A stretch of 64,000 nt of DNA, taken from the NCBI RefSeq assembly GCF_023278185.1, contig NZ_CP066356.1:6130001-6194000 (forward strand), written 5' to 3'. This document shows positions 17,846 through 24,313 of the stretch, piece after piece. This DNA is from Bradyrhizobium elkanii USDA 76. Its GTDB lineage: Bacteria; Pseudomonadota; Alphaproteobacteria; Rhizobiales; Xanthobacteraceae. The notes under the pieces were generated by a model that worked only from the letters and a program-made list of their open reading frames with translations, searched no databases and was not told the DNA's origin. Within the stretch, counting starts at the first letter, position 1. Each line of letters opens with the position of its first letter. The position numbers and the translations under genes are program-made.

Positions 17846-18832
17846 ATGGCGCTGATGGACAGTAAGGTCGAAGCCGGCAAGCCGCCGGCCGCAAGCATCC
17901 GGCAGTATCTCGCCATCCTGCGGCTCGATCACAGCACCAAGCACGTCTTCATCGTTCCCGGGATTGTCCTCGCCTGGCTGTTGCGCGGCCCGAGAGGCGA
18001 GCATGTCGCAAGCGCGATCGTCCTCGGCCTTGTGGCCGCGATCTGCATCGCGTCGGCCAATTATGTGATCAATGAATGGTTCGACCGCGACTTCGACCGG
18101 CATCACCCGACCAAATCGCAGCGCTCCGCGGTCCAGAGCGCGATGGACGGCAGGATCATCGGAATCGAGTGGCTGCTGCTGGTCGCGCTCGGTCTCGTCT
18201 GCGCATCTGCGAGCAGCCGCCTGATGCTGTTCGCAACCGGCATCTTCGCCCTGCAGGGCATCGTCTACAATGTCCCGCCGCTCCGCAGCAAGGACAAGGC
18301 CTATTTCGACGTCATCTCGGAATCCGTCAACAATCCGCTGCGGCTGTTGATCGGCTGGGCGATGATCGACCCGACCTCGCTGCCGCCGGGCTCGGTGATC
18401 CTGTGCTACTGGTTTGGCGGCGCGTTCCTGATGGCGGCCAAGCGGCTGTCCGAATATCGCGAGATCGCCGCGTCCCACAGCAGGGAGCTGCTGGCGCGCT
18501 ACCGCGCGAGCTTCGCGCACTATACCGAGGTGTCGCTGACGGCCTCGTGCCTCAGCTATTCGCTGTTCTCGGTGTTCTTCCTCTCGGTGTTCCTGGTGAA
18601 GTACCGCATCGAGTACGTCCTTGCGATGCCGCTGGTGGTGATGCTGTTCACCACCTACTTCTCGATGTCGACGTCGCCGGGGTCGTCGGCGCAGAAACCC
18701 GAGAAGCTCTATGGCGAGCGCGGCCTGATGCTGCTCGTGCTGGCACTGGTCGCCGTCTTCCTGGTGGCAAGCTTTGTCGACATGCCGTTCCTCGCCCGAT
18801 TGGCGGAGCAGCACTACATCACCTTGAACTGA
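17846..18832 (+). CDS. UbiA-family prenyltransferase, decaprenyl-phosphate phosphoribosyltransferase-like
   Basis: A 328-residue integral membrane protein with about eight to nine helices and the aspartate-rich active-site motif N76-E77-x-x-D80-x-x-x-D84-RHHPTKSQR. The HP(T/R)K extension after the motif is typical of the Rv3806c/NoeC branch, which joins phosphoribose to polyprenyl phosphate, rather than of quinone or haem prenyltransferases. Position 77 is Glu where Asp is usual. A second acidic patch (YFDVISESVNN) follows in the later loop. AAGGA precedes the ATG at 17846. It pairs with the upstream GT-C enzyme. Substrate is inferred; no DprE1/DprE2 epimerase genes are in the window. Confidence 0.75.
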   Translation: MALMDSKVEAGKPPAASIRQYLAILRLDHSTKHVFIVPGIVLAWLLRGPRGEHVASAIVLGLVAAICIASANYVINEWFDRDFDRHHPTKSQRSAVQSAMDGRIIGIEWLLLVALGLVCASASSRLMLFATGIFALQGIVYNVPPLRSKDKAYFDVISESVNNPLRLLIGWAMIDPTSLPPGSVILCYWFGGAFLMAAKRLSEYREIAASHSRELLARYRASFAHYTEVSLTASCLSYSLFSVFFLSVFLVKYRIEYVLAMPLVVMLFTTYFSMSTSPGSSAQKPEKLYGERGLMLLVLALVAVFLVASFVDMPFLARLAEQHYITLN

Positions 18833-18852
18833 GGTGCTGTGGACGCAGGCGG

Positions 18853-19848
18853 TTATCGCCGGCGCGGATGGGCCTTCCGGTGCCACGCCCAGGCCGAGCG
18901 GATGATGTAGCCAAGATCGGACCGGCTGGCCTTGAAGCCGAGGCCGCGCTCCGACCTGGAGGGATCGGCCACCAGGATCGGCGGATCGCCGGCCCGGCGC
19001 TCGCGCACCACGCTCGGCACCGCTTCACCGGTCTCGGCGCGGATCGCGTCGAGCACCTGGCGCACCGAATAGCCGGTGCCGGTGCCGAGGTTGAACACGC
19101 CGCCGGCGTCGCCCTTCAGCAGCAGTTCGAGCGCCGCGATATGGGCGCTGGCGAGGTCATCGACATGGATGTAGTCGCGCACCGCGGTGCCGTCAGGCGT
19201 GTCATAGTCTTCGCCGAAGATCGCAAAGTCCGGCACGTGCCCGAGCAGCGCCATCAGCGCGCGCGGAATCAAATGCGTCTCGGGATCGCGAAGTTCGCCG
19301 ATGGTGACGGAGGCGTCGGCGCCGCAGGCATTGAAATAGCGCAGGCAGACCGAGTTGAACCGATAGGCCGCGCGGTAGTCGGCCAGGATCTGCTCGATCA
19401 TCAACTTGGAGCGGCCGTAGGGATTGACGGTCGGACCTGCAGCACTCTCGGGAATTGGATCGCGTCCGGCGTTGCCGTAGACCGCGCCGGTCGAGGAAAA
19501 CACCAGGCGGCCGCAGCCCGCCTCCCGCATGCCGCGCAGCAGTCCGAGCGTGCCGGCAACGTTGTTGGTGAAGTATTTCTGCGGATCCGCCACGGACTCG
19601 CCGACCGCACTGAACGCCGCGAAATGCATCACGGCGAGCGCATCGTGCTCGCGGATGGTGGCGGCGATCCTGTCGTGGTCGGCGACGTCGCCGATCACGA
19701 GCGGTCCCCAGCGCACGAAATCACGGTGACCGGTGGACAAATTGTCGTAGACGACCGGCAGAAACCCGGCCTCGGCAACCGCCTTGGCGCAATGGGACCC
19801 GATGTATCCCGCGCCGCCCGTGATCAGGATCGAACCCCTGCTCGCCAT
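18853..19848 (-). CDS. galE: UDP-glucose 4-epimerase
   Basis: A 331-residue extended short-chain dehydrogenase that interconverts UDP-glucose and UDP-galactose in the cytoplasm. The NAD-binding motif GGAGYIG is at residues 11-17, the catalytic Ser/Thr at 119-120 (SST), Tyr144 and Lys148 (YGRSK) are in place, and the family sequences RYFNACGAD and VRDYIHVDDLA are present. Equivalent to rhizobial exoB. It ends 20 bp from the convergent UbiA-type gene. UDP-galactose would feed surface polysaccharides or LPS made by nearby enzymes. Confidence 0.95.
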   Translation of the reverse strand: MASRGSILITGGAGYIGSHCAKAVAEAGFLPVVYDNLSTGHRDFVRWGPLVIGDVADHDRIAATIREHDALAVMHFAAFSAVGESVADPQKYFTNNVAGTLGLLRGMREAGCGRLVFSSTGAVYGNAGRDPIPESAAGPTVNPYGRSKLMIEQILADYRAAYRFNSVCLRYFNACGADASVTIGELRDPETHLIPRALMALLGHVPDFAIFGEDYDTPDGTAVRDYIHVDDLASAHIAALELLLKGDAGGVFNLGTGTGYSVRQVLDAIRAETGEAVPSVVRERRAGDPPILVADPSRSERGLGFKASRSDLGYIIRSAWAWHRKAHPRRR

Positions 19849-19989
19849 TTGAACTTATTGCCCTGCGCGCGAACCAATTCTGCGCCTCAACAGGCGCAGT
19901 GATCGCATCGGTACGACATTCCGTCCGAGGCGGCAAAATGACGATGGGAATAGCGTTAAGACCGAACGGATTTGCAGCCGAAGCAACGG

Positions 19990-20244
19990 CTAGCGCGACC
20001 CCAGCGGCACGTTGGTCCGTTGACCGACCGGCGGCGCGTGCCGCGACGGTCTGCCATAGGGGTAAGCCGGTGTTGCCGGCGGGACCGGCTGGGTCGCCTG
20101 CGGCCGCGACGTCGGAACGCCGCCGCCCGGCCCATCGATCGAATAGCGCGTTGCGCCCTGCGCGGTCTGTCCGGTGCCCTGTGCAAGGGCGGGGACGGTG
20201 GCGACGACCAGCGCCGCTGTTGTGACAAGGCCGGCCAGCTTCAT
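19990..20244 (-). CDS. Small exported Pro/Gly-rich protein, unrecognised
   Basis: An 84-residue product with a signal peptide (about 1-22, cleavage near ALAQG) and a mature part that is disordered and rich in Pro, Gly, Thr, Arg and Gln. No cysteines. It is not obviously linked to its neighbours: 141 bp from galE and 157 bp from the BTLCP gene. A real small secreted protein is likely because the signal peptide is well formed, but no function can be given. Confidence 0.55.
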   Translation of the reverse strand: MKLAGLVTTAALVVATVPALAQGTGQTAQGATRYSIDGPGGGVPTSRPQATQPVPPATPAYPYGRPSRHAPPVGQRTNVPLGSR

Positions 20245-20337
20245 GTCGATGCCTCGATGGGTTGGACCGGGTCAACCATCGATGCCTCCAATCGTTCCGG
20301 CAATGTCGCCGCAGCGGGCTGGCGATCGTCCTTGATG

Positions 20338-20378
20338 CGAAAAATGGCGTGGCGAAATGTCTCGCCGCGCCATTTTCG
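20338..20378. terminator. Bidirectional hairpin terminator candidate
   Basis: CGAAAAATGGCG (20338-20349) pairs with CGCCATTTTCG (20368-20378), and the interior TGGCGA/TCGCC extends the stem around an AATGTC loop. A-run and T-run lie inside the stem base on both strands. It sits 24 bp after the stop of the BTLCP gene (minus strand). Confidence 0.6.
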
Positions 20379-20401
20379 ATCGATGGAGCTCGTTCAGAAC
20401 T

Positions 20402-21031
20402 TCAGGCGCCGGCCTGCGCGACGGCGGCCCAGTGATCGGGGTTCGCCGGGGTCTGCATCCTGACCCAACGATAACGCGCCTGCGACCAGCTGCGGATCTG
20501 CGCATTCAGATTGTCGAGCACGATGTCTCCACCCCTGGCGCGGACCACCAGCACGAGATGATGTTCGCCGGAGGAGGTCACAACCTCGCTCAGCAGAAGG
20601 TCGCGCATCGGCCAGCCGCGCGCCAGCAGCTCGTGGCGCTTGCTGACCGCGTAATCGTTGCAATCGCCGCGCGCCGGATTGATCAGCCATTCCTCGCCGG
20701 CAAGTCCGCGTTCGTTGCGCTGGGGCGCGATGCTGCGATTGACCGAAGCGTTGACCTCGATCAGGTCGGCGATGCGCTGCCTGGTCAGGCGCGTGGCGCC
20801 GCCGCGGAACACCATCCGGGCGCGGGCTTTCGGCTTGCACTCGTCGGCATAGCGCATGCAGAACATGGTGTAGGCCATCGGCGCCAGCGTCGGTTCGCTG
20901 AAGCGGATCTTCTCGATCACGCCGCGCAGCGGCAGCGGGAAGCCGACCATTCCAGCCTGGGTGTTCCGTGCGCTTGTCCCGAGCGCAAGGACGGCCAGAA
21001 CCAGGGCCATCACTCTCTTGACGTTGTACAT
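20402..21031 (-). CDS. BTLCP-family transglutaminase-like cysteine protease
   Basis: A 209-residue exported protein of the bacterial transglutaminase-like cysteine proteinase family (the LapG family). A signal peptide covers about residues 1-26. The triad can be read: Cys124 in GDCNDYAV, His157 or His158 in GEHHLV, and Asp173 in VLDNLNAQ. LapG-type members cut membrane-retained RTX adhesins, while many rhizobial paralogues have no known target. GGGGAG precedes the ATG. It is monocistronic by spacing. An RTX protein and its type I exporter are encoded 23-28 kb away, but no LapG cut site of the usual kind was found in that protein. Confidence 0.85.
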   Translation of the reverse strand: MYNVKRVMALVLAVLALGTSARNTQAGMVGFPLPLRGVIEKIRFSEPTLAPMAYTMFCMRYADECKPKARARMVFRGGATRLTRQRIADLIEVNASVNRSIAPQRNERGLAGEEWLINPARGDCNDYAVSKRHELLARGWPMRDLLLSEVVTSSGEHHLVLVVRARGGDIVLDNLNAQIRSWSQARYRWVRMQTPANPDHWAAVAQAGA

Positions 21032-21250
21032 TCTTCACTCCCCACAGTGACGGGAAGCATGTACGGGAAATGTCTTGAGCTTGGGCTCAAGCGCGCGGCG
21101 GCATTTGTTTCAAATGCGAGGGTGCGCGCGAGCAGTCCGTTAACCAAGCCTGCGGGGCGCCGCCGTCAGGTCAAGCGCCGATTGCGGCCCGAAATCTTTC
21201 GTTCCCATGCCGGCATGGTTGGCCTGCCGTGAAGCCGCCGGCGCGCTCTG

Positions 21251-21913
21251 TTAAATCGCCACCCGCTGCCTGGGTGCGATCCCGCACCAGCTCATCACGA
21301 GATCGGCGAGCATCTTGATCTCGAGATCCGCGGGCGTCCCGCCGGCAAAATCGGCGACCGATTGCCCCAAGGCGACGGCGCGAACATAGGCCGAGCGACT
21401 GCCGATCATCGGCCCGATCTCCTCGTCGAGCGTATCGAGCTCCTCGATCAGCTGCTGGCCTTCGAGGGTGCGCTGGTCGACGCGGTTCGGCACGATCATG
21501 GCACGGAGCGCCGTTCGCCGCGTGGCACGCACCTCCCGCACGATGTCGAGCGTCCGCGCGGTGGCCTCGATATCAAGGCCGGACGGCGTGCATGGCATCA
21601 GCACGATATTGGCGACCGCGAGCACGGCGCCCAGCACCCGATCGTTCGGCGCGGAGTCCACCACGATGATCTGATGCGGAATCTGGCGCATCAGCCTGGC
21701 CCATTCGGCGACCGGCCGGGTTTCCGGGTCAAGCTGGTAGACGGGGAACGACAGATTGCCGGGCTCGGCCCAGTGACACGCGGACGCCTGCGAGTCGGCG
21801 TCGACCAGTCCCACGACGCCCGTGCGCCGATCCAGTTCTGCGGCCAGCAAGACCGCGAGGGTCGTCTTTCCGACCCCGCCCTTGCGCTGGGCAACCGAGA
21901 TGACAAGCGGCAT
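21251..21913 (-). CDS. ParA/MinD-type P-loop ATPase
   Basis: A 220-residue ATPase of the ParA family. The deviant Walker A KGGVGKTT is at residues 11-18, Walker A' (LVDADSQASA) at about 37-46, and Walker B-like VVDSAPND at about 84-91. It lies 15 bp downstream of a GT4 glycosyltransferase on the same strand, with a clear AGGAG ribosome site, so the two are one operon. There is no ParB partner or parS site nearby, so chromosome segregation is unlikely. Positioning of a polysaccharide synthesis or export complex is one possibility; this is inference only. Confidence 0.88.
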   Translation of the reverse strand: MPLVISVAQRKGGVGKTTLAVLLAAELDRRTGVVGLVDADSQASACHWAEPGNLSFPVYQLDPETRPVAEWARLMRQIPHQIIVVDSAPNDRVLGAVLAVANIVLMPCTPSGLDIEATARTLDIVREVRATRRTALRAMIVPNRVDQRTLEGQQLIEELDTLDEEIGPMIGSRSAYVRAVALGQSVADFAGGTPADLEIKMLADLVMSWCGIAPRQRVAI

Positions 21914-21928
21914 CGCAAACTCCTGGCG

Positions 21929-23164
21929 TTATCCCCCGTGCGTGCGCGGGAGGACACCTTCATCAACGAGCGTCAGCATCCGCGGCAGACAGACCCGCTT
22001 TGCGTCGTAATTGTCCCGCACGAAGCTGCGCGCCTTCATCCGCATCTTCTTGAAGGCCTTGGGCCGTGACAGCACCGAGACTACCTGATCCGACAGCGCA
22101 TCAATATCAAAAAACGGCACCAGCAGGCCGTTGCCGTCCGAGATGATATCGCGAAGCGGGGCGGTGTCGGACGCCACCACCGCACATCCCGCGCTCATCG
22201 CCTCCAGCAGCGACCAGGACAGCACGAAGGGATAGGTCAGATAGACGTGCACCGAGGATATCTGCAGCAGCTCGAGATACGGTTCCCGAGGAATCCGGCC
22301 GAGGAAATGCACCCGGCGCAGGTCGATGTCCGACTTGATCTCGTCCAGGAACATCGACTTCCAGCTCGAGCCCTTGGGCGGATTCGCGCCGTAGGATGTC
22401 CCGCTGCCGCCGACGATCACGACCTGCGCATTCGGCCGCGCGGCGAGGATCCTCGGCAGGGACCGCATGAAGACATGGAATCCGCGCACCGGCTCGAGGT
22501 TGCGCGAGACGTAGGTGATCACCTCGTCGTCCGCCGACAGCGTCGCACCGTTCGGAAGCTGAAACCGCGCGACCGGATTGGGCTTCACCTCGTCGGTGTC
22601 GACGCCCTCGTGGATCACCTCGATCTTGCTCTGAAACTCGGCGGGAAAGGTCGACCTCTGCCATGGCGTCGGCGAGACGCCCGTATCGCATTCCGTGAGC
22701 GCCAGCAGCGTGGTCGCATTCTTCAGATGGAGTGCGACATTGCCATCAAGGCCCGTCATGGGAAACTCGGGATCGAAGCCGACGTCCCTGCCCTCGGCAC
22801 CGTAGTAGAATTCGCAATAGAGGATGATCCGCGCGCGCGGAAACATCGTGCGCAGCGGCAGCGTCTCGCCCCAACCGGGATGCGCGAAGATCAGGTCGGG
22901 CACGAAGCCCTGCCCCGACAGCGACGACAGCGCGTACAGAACCTCTTCCGCACGCCGCGATTCGACATCGAAGCGCCGGGCAAACGGATGGACGACCGCG
23001 GAATCCGTCTTGGTCGTCGAATATTTGAGCAGCCGGATATCCGGCGTCGTGCTCGCGGTCGATGAACCGACCGCAACGACCCTGTTGCCGGGCTGCTCCG
23101 CGAGCGCGCGCGCAATGTGGCGGTACTGGGCTGGAAAGTTATTGTGGACGAACAGGACGTTCAT
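21929..23164 (-). CDS. GT4-family glycosyltransferase (GT-B fold)
   Basis: A 411-residue cytoplasmic glycosyltransferase. The start at 23164 (MNVLFVHNNFPAQYR) begins with the first GT-B strand and glycine-poor FPAQ loop of the family; an upstream in-frame start at 23227 would add 21 residues of no recognised domain. The C-terminal donor-binding half shows VIHEGVDTDE, a YVSRNLEPVRG segment and the nucleotide-sugar contact region SWSLLEAMSAGCAVVAS with the E-x7-E-like arrangement. Donor and acceptor unknown. Operon with the ParA-like gene downstream; divergent from the 309-residue gene at 23359. Confidence 0.88.
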   Translation of the reverse strand: MNVLFVHNNFPAQYRHIARALAEQPGNRVVAVGSSTASTTPDIRLLKYSTTKTDSAVVHPFARRFDVESRRAEEVLYALSSLSGQGFVPDLIFAHPGWGETLPLRTMFPRARIILYCEFYYGAEGRDVGFDPEFPMTGLDGNVALHLKNATTLLALTECDTGVSPTPWQRSTFPAEFQSKIEVIHEGVDTDEVKPNPVARFQLPNGATLSADDEVITYVSRNLEPVRGFHVFMRSLPRILAARPNAQVVIVGGSGTSYGANPPKGSSWKSMFLDEIKSDIDLRRVHFLGRIPREPYLELLQISSVHVYLTYPFVLSWSLLEAMSAGCAVVASDTAPLRDIISDGNGLLVPFFDIDALSDQVVSVLSRPKAFKKMRMKARSFVRDNYDAKRVCLPRMLTLVDEGVLPRTHGG

Positions 23165-23269
23165 TGGCGGGCGAGCGCGCCCTCCGGCCGCGCGGTCTTC
23201 AATTGGGGTCAGGGTCTGCATCATCACCGGCGGTGTGTCATCGATTGGCGGGCGAAACTATCTTACCGG

Positions 23270-23279
23270 ATTAACATTA
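23270..23279. promoter_or_regulatory. TTAACATTAA motif between divergent genes
   Basis: A near-palindromic AT-rich TTAACATTAA in the 194-bp gap between the GT4/ParA operon and the 309-residue/GT2 operon. It matches the TAACAT element repeated at other surface-locus promoters (32297, 46941, 46951, 49881, 55386). Function inferred. Confidence 0.3.
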
Positions 23280-23358
23280 AGACCCCTTCTATCACACAGA
23301 TTTTTGGGGCACACTGCAGGGGACTTATCAATCCATTCCGTTAGGCTCGCAGGCGACA

Positions 23359-24288
23359 ATGAACGAACAGATTCAGCAGAAAACCATTGATCTGGCACGG
23401 GGTCTCTTCCTGGTTCGATACAATGGCGCAGATGATAAGGTGTCACCTCCGGTGGTGCGCGTATACGCGGATCGCGCCAGTCTTAACAATTGTAATATCA
23501 TTACCGGACCGGACGTGGTCAATGGAACCCTGTTCGCGCCCGAGACCGCGCTGGTCGTGTCGGTCGCCCGGCCGAGCCGCCTGATCGTCGAGGTCACCGC
23601 AGGGCGCGTCGGCGGGTCGACCGCCGCCAATATCAAGATCGAGCCGCTGACCCAGGGACAACCGGCTGAGCAGCCGGCCAGCCAGCCATTCGACATGTTC
23701 GAGCCGGAGGCTGGGCCCGGCGAGTTGAGCGACCTCAAGCTGCTCGCACATGTCGCGGGCCTGGGCGACGTGACGGTCGGCTCGAATGTCTGGATTGCCG
23801 GACCGTCCGCGCCGGCCCGGATCGAGGGAATTTCCCTCGAATGGCCCAACAAGCCGCGCGATCTCCACCTGCAATATGCCGTCAAGTTCGCCCGGCCGCA
23901 GCGGGGCGACAACCAGTTCGTTCCTCTCGGAACTTTTGCCGGAACCCGGGGACGCGCGTTGGCCATCACGGGGTTCTCGCTGGAGGCCACGGGTCCCGGC
24001 GCGGATCGCTACGCCATCGCGGCTGAAACCATTTTCCTCGGGGCTCCAGCCCTGCGGGTCACCGGGAACCGGATTGTGGTGTCGGGTCCTTCAGGACGGG
24101 AACCGCTGGTGGGCCTCAAGCTCAATCTCGAGGAGCGCCGGGTCCAGGCGGCGCCCCTCGCGCCCCAGCAGCCGCGGCGCGTCGAGCCCGCCACTCCGAC
24201 TCCGATGCCGCACCAGGACGGACCGCGCCTCGAGGGACGGGTGCGCGTGTTCCGGAGCCGGCAGGGCGCCGTCAAGACGGCAGGCTGA
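23359..24288 (+). CDS. Unrecognised protein preceding a large GT2
   Basis: A 309-residue soluble protein without signal peptide or membrane helix. The first 210 residues look beta-rich (many alternating Val/Ile/Leu with Gly and Asn turns, with an internal similarity between the 25-90 and 140-240 parts), and the last 45 are disordered and rich in Pro, Arg and Gln. AGG lies just before the ATG. The large GT2 gene starts 25 bp downstream, so the two are co-transcribed. No family was recognised; a carbohydrate-binding or scaffold role is a guess from context. Confidence 0.65.
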   Translation: MNEQIQQKTIDLARGLFLVRYNGADDKVSPPVVRVYADRASLNNCNIITGPDVVNGTLFAPETALVVSVARPSRLIVEVTAGRVGGSTAANIKIEPLTQGQPAEQPASQPFDMFEPEAGPGELSDLKLLAHVAGLGDVTVGSNVWIAGPSAPARIEGISLEWPNKPRDLHLQYAVKFARPQRGDNQFVPLGTFAGTRGRALAITGFSLEATGPGADRYAIAAETIFLGAPALRVTGNRIVVSGPSGREPLVGLKLNLEERRVQAAPLAPQQPRRVEPATPTPMPHQDGPRLEGRVRVFRSRQGAVKTAG

Positions 24289-24313
24289 CCATGCGGGCAG
24301 ATAAGGGCGCCAT

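Noticed and set aside
21251..21913. Chromosome partition (parABS) locus
   Set aside because: Only a ParA-like ATPase is present; there is no ParB gene or parS-like palindrome nearby.
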